Positions 1 through 5,991 of a stretch of DNA of 7,204 nt are shown here, one piece after another. Position numbers and translations under genes: made by a program. Source of the stretch: Gammaproteobacteria bacterium (lineage in GTDB: Bacteria > Pseudomonadota > Gammaproteobacteria > SZUA-152); contig JAUWLO010000101.1 of assembly GCA_030613605.1 (NCBI GenBank), positions 1 to 7,204 on the forward strand, written 5' to 3'. The notes below the pieces were generated by a model that saw only the letters and a program-made list of their open reading frames with translations, did no database searches and was not told the DNA's origin. Positions within the stretch are counted from its first letter, which is position 1. Each line of letters starts with the position of its first letter.

Positions 1-1223
1 GATTGTTTATGATGGCTTCGCTTGCGCTCAATTTTTACCGGTGGTTTGGGTTTAGCAAGAAGTTCGGCTGTAATCCTGCCTTTGGGAATCTCATGGCCAA
101 TGAATTCCTGGATGTCGGTCAATGAAAACGCGTAGTCCTCACAGGCAAAGCTAATCGCATCACCGCTGGCCCCGGCACGGGCCGTACGACCGATACGATG
201 CACATAATCTTCCGCATCCTGGGGTAAATCATAATTAATAACATGGCTGACAGCCGGAATATGCAGTCCGCGGGCGGCCACATCAGTAGCCACCATAATT
301 GCCAGCTTGCCCTGCTGAAACTCTTCCAGCAGTCGCATACGTTTATTTTGGGGAACATCACCAGACAACAGGGCAGAGTTAAAACCATTACCCTCAAGAA
401 AACTCCAGATTTTTTCCGCGGCCCGTTTGGTATTCACAAAAATAATGGTACGCGTCGGGTCCATATGATGAAGCAAGCCAATCAACAGGGGAATTTTTTC
501 ATCGTTGGCAGGGCCATAAACAATTTCTTCGATATTTTCACCGGTCACCCTGTCCGGCTCCACACTCACGGTTACCGCATCATGCATGTGCTCATAAGCC
601 AGCTCTGCCACACGCTGGGGCATGGTGGCGGAAAAACACAGGTTAAGTCGCTCCGCTGGCGGCGGCATACGTCGCATCATGTAGCGGATGTCATCAATGA
701 AACCCAGATCAAACATGCGGTCGGCTTCATCCAGAACCATCGCCTGAATCGCCTTGAGGTCATAGACTTTTTGTTTGAAATAATCGATTAGTCGGCCGGG
801 AGTGCCGACAAGAATATCGACACCCTCTCCAATATCGTTGCGCTGCTGCTCATAGCCGGCGCCACCATAAACCACCCGTAACTGAAAATTACAGTTTTTG
901 GCCAAAGGCAGGGCATCTTTATGAATCTGGATCGCCAGTTCACGGGTTGGGGCGATAATAATTGCACGCGGTTGATTACGTCGGCGATTTTCATCTGCCG
1001 GCTTATTTAGCAGGTTATGTAACACCGCCAACAAAAAAGCAGCTGTTTTACCGGTACCGGTCTGGGCCTGACCCAGCACGTCCTGCCCTTTAAGGGCCAA
1101 TGGCAAGGTCTCTGCCTGAATCGGCGTACAGAAAGAAAACCCTGCTGCTTCAATGCCTTGCAGCAGGGGTTCGTCCAGATCGAGGTCTGTAAATTTGGTA
1201 TCGGATAAGTGTGTATCAGTCAT
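1..1223 (-). CDS. rhlB: ATP-dependent RNA helicase RhlB, 3' end cut by window edge
   Basis: This is a DEAD-box RNA helicase that in E. coli unwinds structured RNA for RNase E and PNPase in the degradosome. The ATG is at 1223 and 407 codons are visible, running off the left edge; E. coli RhlB has 421 residues, so probably only a short basic tail is missing. Hand translation shows the motifs in order: Q motif ending TPIQ (33-36), Walker A AQTGTGKT (53-60), PTRELA (92-97), TPGR (141-144), DEAD (165-168), SAT (198-200), IIFVNT (260-265), ATDVAARGLH (312-321) and HRIGRTARAG (342-351). The stretch ARGLHIPAV followed by NYDLP, and DEADRMFDLGF, fit RhlB better than RhlE, SrmB or DbpA. The visible tail is rich in Lys, Arg and His, as in RhlB. 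It is divergent from trxA, the same arrangement as in E. coli. No strong Shine-Dalgarno is seen before the ATG. Confidence 0.94.
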   Translation of the reverse strand, partial: MTDTHLSDTKFTDLDLDEPLLQGIEAAGFSFCTPIQAETLPLALKGQDVLGQAQTGTGKTAAFLLAVLHNLLNKPADENRRRNQPRAIIIAPTRELAIQIHKDALPLAKNCNFQLRVVYGGAGYEQQRNDIGEGVDILVGTPGRLIDYFKQKVYDLKAIQAMVLDEADRMFDLGFIDDIRYMMRRMPPPAERLNLCFSATMPQRVAELAYEHMHDAVTVSVEPDRVTGENIEEIVYGPANDEKIPLLIGLLHHMDPTRTIIFVNTKRAAEKIWSFLEGNGFNSALLSGDVPQNKRMRLLEEFQQGKLAIMVATDVAARGLHIPAVSHVINYDLPQDAEDYVHRIGRTARAGASGDAISFACEDYAFSLTDIQEFIGHEIPKGRITAELLAKPKPPVKIERKRSHHKQ

Positions 1224-1376
1224 GGGGCAACAGAATAACAAAATTAGACAAGATTGGGGCTTGTAATTAACGGGCGATTAGGCTGAAATGCTGTAAATGT
1301 ATTTTCAGTCCTGCAGATAGACTGATTTACAAATAATAATGTTAACTATTCGTTGTTGCTATTGGAGGCATATCAC
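1224..1376. promoter_or_regulatory. Divergent rhlB / trxA promoter region
   Basis: This 153-bp AT-rich spacer must hold the promoters of both divergent genes, because neither has another upstream gene. I could not fix a convincing -35/-10 pair on either strand. It contains an inverted repeat, CTGAAA (1283-1288) and TTTCAG (1303-1308 region), and a second pair, TGTAAAT (1292-1298) and ATTTACA (1325-1331). Either could be an operator or chance in AT-rich DNA. An AATAAT-type box around 1332-1340 could serve trxA. Confidence 0.4.
1364..1368 (+). promoter_or_regulatory. Shine-Dalgarno site of trxA
   Basis: GGAGG lies 8 bases before the GTG at 1377. This spacing is near ideal and decides the trxA start. 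It rules against an in-frame TTG at 1353, which lies upstream of this site and would place the GGAGG inside the coding region. Confidence 0.85.
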
Positions 1377-1703
1377 GTGAGCGGATCCATCGTTTACCTT
1401 ACAGATGATTCTTTTGAAGCCGAGGTTGTCAATGCTGACGGACCAGTCCTGGTTGATTACTGGGCCGACTGGTGTGGACCCTGCAAAATGATCGCGCCAA
1501 TTCTTGATGAAATAGCCGAAGAATATAAAGATAAAATCAAGATAACCAAACTCAACATTGATGAAAACCCTGCAACACCTCCCAAATATGGTATTCGCGG
1601 CATTCCGACCCTGATGTTATTCAAGGGCGGTAACGTAGAAGCAACCAAAGTGGGCGCGGTTTCAAAATCTCAGCTGACGGCCTTTATCGACAGCAACGTT
1701 TGA
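1377..1703 (+). CDS. trxA: Thioredoxin 1 (TrxA)
   Basis: This small cytoplasmic dithiol-disulfide oxidoreductase reduces ribonucleotide reductase, PAPS reductase, methionine sulfoxide reductases and other proteins, and is itself reduced by thioredoxin reductase. From the GTG start it has 108 residues; E. coli thioredoxin has 109 including Met. The active site WCGPC is at residues 32-36. The buried Asp of the fold is in LVDYWADW (Asp27), and the cis-proline loop GIPT has Pro77. The segment CKMIAPILDEIA and the C-terminal KVGA are almost identical to E. coli TrxA. A small difference is a double proline (PPKYG, 68-71) where E. coli has APKYG. It is followed by the 465-bp rho leader, as in E. coli, where trxA lies upstream of rho. 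There is no clear plus-strand terminator after it, so some readthrough into the rho leader is possible. Confidence 0.98.
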   Translation: MSGSIVYLTDDSFEAEVVNADGPVLVDYWADWCGPCKMIAPILDEIAEEYKDKIKITKLNIDENPATPPKYGIRGIPTLMLFKGGNVEATKVGAVSKSQLTAFIDSNV

Positions 1704-2168
1704 TTGGCAGTTTGTAGTCCAGATAACGGGCTAGCTCACACCTTTTGACAATAGGCGAATAAAAAGGCGAACAAAATCGCCCGCTTAAACATGGTAAGCT
1801 GGACGACACGGTTTTTACGTGCTACTTTAAACGCAAGTTACAAAATAATTACACCAGACATTGGGTAGGCGTTCTGCCAACCCCTTTTCAAACAAACTAG
1901 ATTTTTATAACAACCTTTGTATAGCAACCTAAAGAAGCATCCGAATACGTTAACCACGGGCAAATCACCCTTTTACCAATCCACCGAAAAAACTAATACT
2001 TAATTACAAAACTTATTGTGTGACCATTTTTACCTGAAATTTTTCTAAACAGGCATGCCCAATAGAAAAATGTCAGAAAAAAATACCTTTCAGGCATAAA
2101 TCCAACGGCTTTATGATGCTGGCTCACCTAATTAGTTCCTACGAACCCACCTCGAAGTCACTAAAACT
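1704..2168 (+). promoter_or_regulatory. Long C-rich, G-poor rho leader; probable Rho autoregulation (rut-like) region
   Basis: No full gene is visible in this 465-bp gap. By hand count 1871-2040 has about 42 C and about 17 G on the plus strand, with little obvious base-paired structure. That C-over-G bias without structure is the known signature of Rho utilisation (rut) sites. In E. coli rho is autoregulated by Rho-dependent attenuation in a leader of roughly similar size, so the same role here is a reasonable inference. I could not identify a convincing promoter; a TATAAC box at 1906-1911 lacks a well-spaced -35. Short ORFs at 1791-1868 (25 codons) and 2055-2099 (14 codons) have no good ribosome binding site. 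Confidence 0.55.
1766..1781 (-). terminator. Possible minus-strand intrinsic terminator in the trxA-rho gap
   Basis: On the minus strand GGCGA, a 6-base loop and TCGCC form a 5-bp GC-rich stem, followed directly by TTTTTATTC. On the plus strand the hairpin is present but there is no T tract after it. As an intrinsic terminator it would stop transcripts running leftward toward trxA. The stem is short, so this is tentative. Confidence 0.35.
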
Positions 2169-2172
2169 ATGA
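2113..2172 (+). CDS. Possible rho leader peptide, 19 codons, overlapping the rho start
   Basis: An ORF begins with two consecutive ATG codons (2113 and 2116), encodes 19 residues starting MMLAHLISSY, and ends at TGA 2170-2172. It overlaps the rho ATG (2169-2171) as ATGA. The rho start has only a weak upstream purine run (GAAG near 2154-2157) and no clear Shine-Dalgarno, which would suit translational coupling. Against it, this ORF also lacks a good Shine-Dalgarno, and a chance ORF of this length is common. I do not recognise the peptide; it is not similar to what I recall of the E. coli rho leader peptide. Confidence 0.25.
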   Translation: MMLAHLISSYEPTSKSLKL

Positions 2173-3425
2173 ATCTAACCGAACTCAAACAAAAAACCGC
2201 CTCCGAATTAAACGAACTTGCACAGGAAAGTGGCGTGCAGGGAATGTCCCGAGCACGAAAACAGGACATCATCTTTGCGTTGCTAAAAGCACACGCTAAA
2301 AACGGCGAAGATATTTTTGGCGATGGGGTGCTGGAAATTCTCCAGGATGGTTTTGGTTTTTTACGTTCGGCAGATAGCTCATACTTGGCGGGGCCGGATG
2401 ATATTTATGTTTCACCCAGTCAGATTCGCCGCTTTAGCTTACGTACCGGCGATACCATCTCTGGAAAAATTCGCCCCCCCAAAGACGGTGAGCGTTATTT
2501 TGCACTGCTCAAGGTTGCCGAAATTAATTTTGATGCGCCGGAAAATGCAAAAAACAAAGTTCCTTTTGAAAGCCTGACACCACTATTCGCTAACGAGCGC
2601 CTCCAACTGGAAGTAGGAAATGGCAGCACTGAAGATTTAACCGCACGTGTTATCGATATGGCATCACCGGTGGGTAAAGGCCAGCGTGGCCTTATCGTTT
2701 CCCCGCCGAAATCTGGCAAAACCATGATGCTGCAATACATAGCGCAAAGCATCGCCCACAATCATCCAGAATGTATTCTTATTGTTCTTCTTATCGACGA
2801 ACGGCCAGAGGAAGTCACCGAGATGGCGCGATCGGTTCGTGGTGAGGTTGTTTCCAGCACCTTTGATGAACCCGCCAGTCGTCATGTGCAAGTAGCCGAA
2901 ATGGTTATCGAAAAAGCTAAACGTCTGGTTGAGCACAAAAAGGATGTCGTGATCCTATTAGACTCTATTACTCGTCTGGCGCGTGCCTATAACACGGTTA
3001 TCCCGTCATCCGGCAAAGTGCTTACCGGCGGTGTAGATGCTAACGCCCTGCATCGACCCAAACGCTTCTTTGGTGCTGCTCGCAACATTGAAGAAGGCGG
3101 CAGCCTCACAATTCTTGCCACCGCCCTGGTCGATACCGGCTCTCGCATGGATGATGTTATTTACGAGGAATTCAAGGGTACCGGTAATATGGAAGTGCAT
3201 CTTGATCGTCGAATTTCTGAAAAACGTATTTATCCTGCCATCGACATTAATCGTTCTGGCACACGGCGTGAAGAACGTCTGATAAAGCCTGATGACCTGC
3301 AAAAAATATGGATCCTGCGAAAATTACTCCACCCTATGGATGAAATTGCCGCTATTGAGTTTTTACTGGATCGCCTAAAAGACACTAAAACCAATGATGA
3401 ATTTTTTGCGTCGATGAAACGATAA
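2169..3425 (+). CDS. rho: Transcription termination factor Rho
   Basis: Rho is the hexameric RNA-dependent ATPase and helicase that loads on C-rich RNA and dissociates RNA polymerase. The protein has 418 residues against 419 in E. coli. Domains: N-terminal helical bundle (about 1-47), cold-shock-like primary RNA-binding fold with DGFGFLR (60-66), then the RecA-like motor. Visible residues, in E. coli numbering because the lengths match: Walker A PPKSGKT (179-185), catalytic Glu211 in LIDERPEE, Walker B VVILLDSITR with Asp265, secondary RNA-binding Q loop SSGKVLTGGVD (280-290), R loop FKGTGNME (335-342), arginine finger Arg353, and Arg366. Residues I recall as bicyclomycin contacts (Lys184, Glu211, Arg212, Ser266, Arg269, Lys336, Gly337) are intact, so sensitivity is expected. 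The P-loop reads KSGKT rather than the E. coli KAGKT. There is no long insertion of the kind seen in actinobacterial Rho. The leader is probably autoregulatory. Confidence 0.99.
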   Translation: MNLTELKQKTASELNELAQESGVQGMSRARKQDIIFALLKAHAKNGEDIFGDGVLEILQDGFGFLRSADSSYLAGPDDIYVSPSQIRRFSLRTGDTISGKIRPPKDGERYFALLKVAEINFDAPENAKNKVPFESLTPLFANERLQLEVGNGSTEDLTARVIDMASPVGKGQRGLIVSPPKSGKTMMLQYIAQSIAHNHPECILIVLLIDERPEEVTEMARSVRGEVVSSTFDEPASRHVQVAEMVIEKAKRLVEHKKDVVILLDSITRLARAYNTVIPSSGKVLTGGVDANALHRPKRFFGAARNIEEGGSLTILATALVDTGSRMDDVIYEEFKGTGNMEVHLDRRISEKRIYPAIDINRSGTRREERLIKPDDLQKIWILRKLLHPMDEIAAIEFLLDRLKDTKTNDEFFASMKR

Positions 3426-3522
3426 TCAAAATACAATTGGAAATTAAGAGTGCCGTTAAAGCAAAGCTTATCAAAGACACTCTAGTTTAATCCCCAGTAA
3501 ATTTTCTGAAAAACAAACACAC

Positions 3523-4251
3523 ATGAACCACCGTTTAATCATTATTTTAATGGTATGCAGCGCTTTATTCTTAAGCGCCTGCTCACGTGAATACAACACA
3601 GAACTCATGAATGCGTCTAAAGGCGGCGATGACAATGCTGTACAAAATGTTCTAGCACGTGGCGCGGATGTAAACGAGAAAAGCAACAAAGGTAAAACGG
3701 CATTAATGTTTGCAGCTTCAGAAGGGCACGCCAAGGTATTACGCACATTAATTGAGCACGGTGCAAAAATAGACATCGCTGACAATTACGGTACAACAGC
3801 CCTGATCGTTGCCTCTACTGCCGGACATGATGAAGTTGTGGCCTTGTTACTGGAACACAATGCCAACCCCGTTGCGAGGGATAATAGTGGTAGCTCACCG
3901 CTGGTTAACGCGGTTTATTTTGGACACACCAAAACTGTATCGCTATTGTTGCCCCGGCAAAAAAACCTGGATAAACAGGATGGAGAAGAATTACTACTGC
4001 TCGCGTCTGGCCTGGGTCATAACGACATAATCAACGTAATGATTGATTACGGTATCAGTGCTAATGCCCGCGGGCTCAAACAACGTACCGCGCTGATGGC
4101 GGCGGCGGCTTTTGACCGAGCGGAAACGGCAAAAATACTGTTGGCTAGAGGCGCAAACCCGGATGCCCGGGATGAAGACGGAAACACCGCCCTGGATGTT
4201 GCAAAAGACAGGGGCAGCGATAAAGTCCTGGCATTACTTGGACAACACTAG
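3523..4251 (+). CDS. Ankyrin-repeat lipoprotein A (Ser at +2)
   Basis: A 242-residue predicted periplasm-facing lipoprotein. The N-terminus has Arg4, a hydrophobic core and lipobox LSAC with Cys20. The residue after Cys is Ser, which under the E. coli Lol rule predicts transfer to the outer membrane. The rest is about six ankyrin repeats of 33 residues. Good repeat cores are GKTALMFAASEGH (57-69), GTTALIVASTAGH (90-102), GSSPLVNAVYFGH (123-135), QRTALMAAAAF (187-197) and GNTALDVAK (220-228); the fifth unit (about 153-182) is degenerate. Ankyrin repeats bind proteins and have no catalysis, so the partner is unknown. The mature start, NTELM and then GADVNEK, closely matches the second ankyrin protein at 4981-5532, suggesting an old duplication. 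No strong Shine-Dalgarno or terminator separates it from rho, 97 bp upstream, so cotranscription with rho is possible. I do not recognise a named family. Confidence 0.9.
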   Translation: MNHRLIIILMVCSALFLSACSREYNTELMNASKGGDDNAVQNVLARGADVNEKSNKGKTALMFAASEGHAKVLRTLIEHGAKIDIADNYGTTALIVASTAGHDEVVALLLEHNANPVARDNSGSSPLVNAVYFGHTKTVSLLLPRQKNLDKQDGEELLLLASGLGHNDIINVMIDYGISANARGLKQRTALMAAAAFDRAETAKILLARGANPDARDEDGNTALDVAKDRGSDKVLALLGQH

Positions 4252-4926
4252 TTAGCGCGATTCTTCGTCCGTCACTTTTTCTGGCCTCACACCCATCACT
4301 TCACTCCAGCGCTTGGGTGTCCCTTCATGAGGGACACTGTGGCATCGTTCGCAAGTCCACAGTGCAAAAGCCACTTTGTCGTGGCATCGCCCACAATGCT
4401 CACCTGCAAGAATTCCATCCATCGAAGGATTATTGGCGCCTTTTTTCTGAATAAAGATTGCAGGATGACAATTGGAACATGCCAACCATTTAGTGTGGGC
4501 AAGATGGGGAAATTTCACCCAGGGCATCTGACCGGTATCCTTGAACATAATATCCATATCAAGGGGCATCATTTCAGCCTTACCCAGAATGTCCACGCGG
4601 GGATCAATAATCCCCAGTTCCAGTGCTTTCACCCAGTCCACAGCACCGCGGCGATCCAGAGGGAATGAGCTCATAGCTTCAGCAGGCTCCTGCAAAGCAC
4701 TTATCGCAGTATTTTTAGGGTCATGGATGCCATCCGTCGCCAGCAACTCTGTTTTCACTTCCGTGGCAAATACGCGATTATCACGCCAGCGTTTACCAAT
4801 ACCCACACCACTATCCACCTCATACTGTGCACCACGGGTCGCAGATTGACGACCAGGAGAGCATGACGACAAAAACTGCACCACGATAGCCGCTGCAATA
4901 AGGGTAAAAATTAAACCGCGTAACAT
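4252..4926 (-). CDS. Triheme c7-type cytochrome lipoprotein
   Basis: A 224-residue predicted lipoprotein with three heme c sites, an electron carrier on the periplasmic side. The signal peptide ends in lipobox LSSC with Cys22 and Ser at +2, suggesting the outer membrane. Residues about 23-135 have no motif I can name. The C-terminal part has FPHLAHTKWLACSNCH (heme site Cys150, Cys153, His154), then HCGRCH (Cys178, Cys181, His182) and CERCH (Cys192, Cys195, His196). Candidate distal ligands are His141, His144, His177 and His200, enough for bis-His coordination of three hemes. This pattern fits the c(7)-type triheme domain found in multiheme cytochromes of metal-respiring and other bacteria. 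A GGGAG ribosome binding site (4934-4938) stands before the ATG. It lies 54 bp downstream of the ankyrin gene at 4981-5532 with no terminator between, so they are probably one operon. It abuts the opposing ankyrin gene's stop with no gap. The redox partner is unknown. Confidence 0.88.
   Translation of the reverse strand: MLRGLIFTLIAAAIVVQFLSSCSPGRQSATRGAQYEVDSGVGIGKRWRDNRVFATEVKTELLATDGIHDPKNTAISALQEPAEAMSSFPLDRRGAVDWVKALELGIIDPRVDILGKAEMMPLDMDIMFKDTGQMPWVKFPHLAHTKWLACSNCHPAIFIQKKGANNPSMDGILAGEHCGRCHDKVAFALWTCERCHSVPHEGTPKRWSEVMGVRPEKVTDEESR
4317..4337. other. Perfect 7-bp hairpin inside the 3' end of the cytochrome gene
   Basis: GTGTCCC (4317-4323) and GGGACAC (4331-4337) are perfect inverted repeats around a 7-base loop. 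They overlap codons of the third heme site region, from just after Cys195 through Thr203. There is no T tract on either side, so it is not a standard terminator. It could slow RNA polymerase or stabilise the mRNA at the convergent junction, or be a chance result of the codons. Confidence 0.5.
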
Positions 4927-4980
4927 TTTACTTCTCCCATTTTCTTTTCCTGGTGACTACCTAACCTTTAATCACAAACG

Positions 4981-5532
4981 TTACTTCGCACCAGCTTGCT
5001 GTAAAAGCTTTATAATCTCAGCGTAATCTTCATTACGCGCAACCGCCATCGCCGTTCGACCATCATTTGCCTTTGCATTAACATCGGCACCCTTCGCGAT
5101 TAATTCCCTAACAACATTTTTATGTTGACGGTTTACAGCCCACAATAATGCTGTCCAGCCATTTTTTTCTGTAGTGTTGATATTCGCATTTCGATTTAAC
5201 AATAACTGCACAGCTGCAATATTACCTTTCGCCGCGGCACGCATTAATGCCGTCCAGCCATCAGCATCCTGATAATTGATATCGGCTCCGGCATCCAGCA
5301 ATACTGCCATGGTTGCTGTCTCGTTTTGTTTGGCCGTGTGCATCAGAGCTGTCCAGCCATAGTTATTTTTCTCATCCACCTCTGCGCCTTTTTCCAGAGA
5401 AAGACGCACAGCCACAGGGTCACCCGACATGGCCAGTTTCATTAACTCCGTATTGCCATCACAGGCGCTGAGCAACCCCAATAACATCAGCCATATGCTT
5501 AAGCTTACCCATTGTTTTGCAGTCTGATTCAC
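4981..5532 (-). CDS. Ankyrin-repeat lipoprotein B (Asp at +2)
   Basis: A 183-residue predicted lipoprotein with a GTG start (5530-5532), preceded on the minus strand by GGGGAT 6-11 bases upstream. The signal has Lys6, a hydrophobic core and lipobox LSAC with Cys24. Asp25 follows, which in E. coli is the classic inner-membrane retention signal, unlike the Ser in the paralog at 3523-4251. About five ankyrin units follow: a degenerate cap (NTELMKLAMSGD, 27-38), three clear ones each opening with GWTAL (59, 92 and 125), and a last one with GRTAMAVAR (158-166). The GWTAL repeats are unusually uniform, suggesting recent internal duplication or strong constraint. It is the first gene of a likely two-gene operon with the triheme cytochrome. 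A known precedent for a membrane or periplasmic ankyrin protein beside a heme protein is Pseudomonas aeruginosa ankB next to catalase katB; there is no catalase here. Its partner and function are unknown. Confidence 0.9.
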   Translation of the reverse strand: MNQTAKQWVSLSIWLMLLGLLSACDGNTELMKLAMSGDPVAVRLSLEKGAEVDEKNNYGWTALMHTAKQNETATMAVLLDAGADINYQDADGWTALMRAAAKGNIAAVQLLLNRNANINTTEKNGWTALLWAVNRQHKNVVRELIAKGADVNAKANDGRTAMAVARNEDYAEIIKLLQQAGAK

Positions 5533-5610
5533 GATTTATCCCCATCCCAACCATTCTTTTTTTTCATTTAAGGTGCTGTTTACAGCAAACGGGAAAAATT
5601 GTAGCAATTC
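5533..5610. promoter_or_regulatory. Divergent promoter region between ankyrin B and the zinc-ribbon gene
   Basis: This 78-bp spacer must serve the ankyrin-cytochrome operon leftward and probably the zinc-ribbon/thiO pair rightward. It has two inverted repeats: GCTGT-TT-ACAGC (5575-5586) and AATTG-TAG-CAATT (5597-5609). On the minus strand TACAAT (5598-5603 region) is a good -10 for the ankyrin operon, though its -35 is weak. The central palindrome is a candidate operator. No regulator is encoded in the window. Confidence 0.45.
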
Positions 5611-5991
5611 ATGAAGCTTGAGCATAGGCAGCAAGGCTTGTCTCGGTTAAAATATCACCCTCTCATGGCTTCTATACCCTGTCCACATTGCCAAGCAAAA
5701 TCATTTACCTGGTGGGATAATTACCGCGCAGGCAAGTGGATGCTGCTCAAATGCCCTGAGTGTGGGGGGCGGGTTTGCGCCCAGCCCATCGTATTGGGGG
5801 TGCTCTATTTTCTTTATGTCTGGGATGTCATGCTTTTCGGGTACCTGGCCTATCTCGATTCGCTCTGGTATCTCGCCGTGATGGTCGTTGGCTGGCTCAT
5901 ACTCGATTATTTCGCTATATATGTGCCCTTGTCACCACTACGTGCCAAACCTGATCCCTCAAGCCAAAACCCACCCAAAGGCCATGAGTGA
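5611..5991 (+). CDS. Small zinc-ribbon protein with two membrane helices, unknown function
   Basis: A 126-residue protein from ATG 5611; a shorter 108-residue form from ATG 5665 (Met19) is at least as likely, since the first 18 residues are not hydrophobic or conserved-looking and neither start has a clear Shine-Dalgarno. It has a four-cysteine zinc-binding site, CPHC (24-27) and CPECGG (48-53), with exactly 20 residues between the pairs, plus one more cysteine (Cys56). Two hydrophobic segments follow, about 59-81 and 85-107, with a short Asp/Ser turn between, so both termini are probably cytoplasmic. The tail is polar with many prolines. The metal site could be structural or bind a partner. 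It overlaps the thiO start by 8 bases, so the two are translationally linked. I do not recognise a named family and would not assign a function; a role linked to ThiO is only suggested by the overlap. Confidence 0.8.
   Translation: MKLEHRQQGLSRLKYHPLMASIPCPHCQAKSFTWWDNYRAGKWMLLKCPECGGRVCAQPIVLGVLYFLYVWDVMLFGYLAYLDSLWYLAVMVVGWLILDYFAIYVPLSPLRAKPDPSSQNPPKGHE

Noticed and set aside
243..791. Open frame of 182 codons on the plus strand
   Set aside because: It lies wholly antisense to rhlB, whose minus-strand translation carries every DEAD-box motif; the plus-strand protein is His-rich and shows no domain.
1353..1376. Upstream TTG start extending thioredoxin by 8 residues
   Set aside because: GGAGG at 1364-1368 would then be inside the gene; the GTG at 1377 has ideal spacing and gives the usual thioredoxin length.
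1791..1868. 25-codon ORF in the rho leader
   Set aside because: No Shine-Dalgarno, no recognisable peptide and no overlap with another gene; such ORFs are expected by chance.
3447..3483. AGAGTG...CACTCT inverted repeat after rho as an intrinsic terminator
   Set aside because: The stem is only 6 bp with a 25-base loop and no T run follows, so it does not meet terminator criteria.
4327..4849. Plus-strand open frames of about 100 codons
   Set aside because: They are antisense to the triheme cytochrome, whose three CxxCH sites and signal peptide support the minus-strand reading.
5888..5983. 32-residue N-terminal extension of ThiO
   Set aside because: It lies inside the zinc-ribbon gene; the FAD-binding strand begins right after the ATG at 5984, as in the family.
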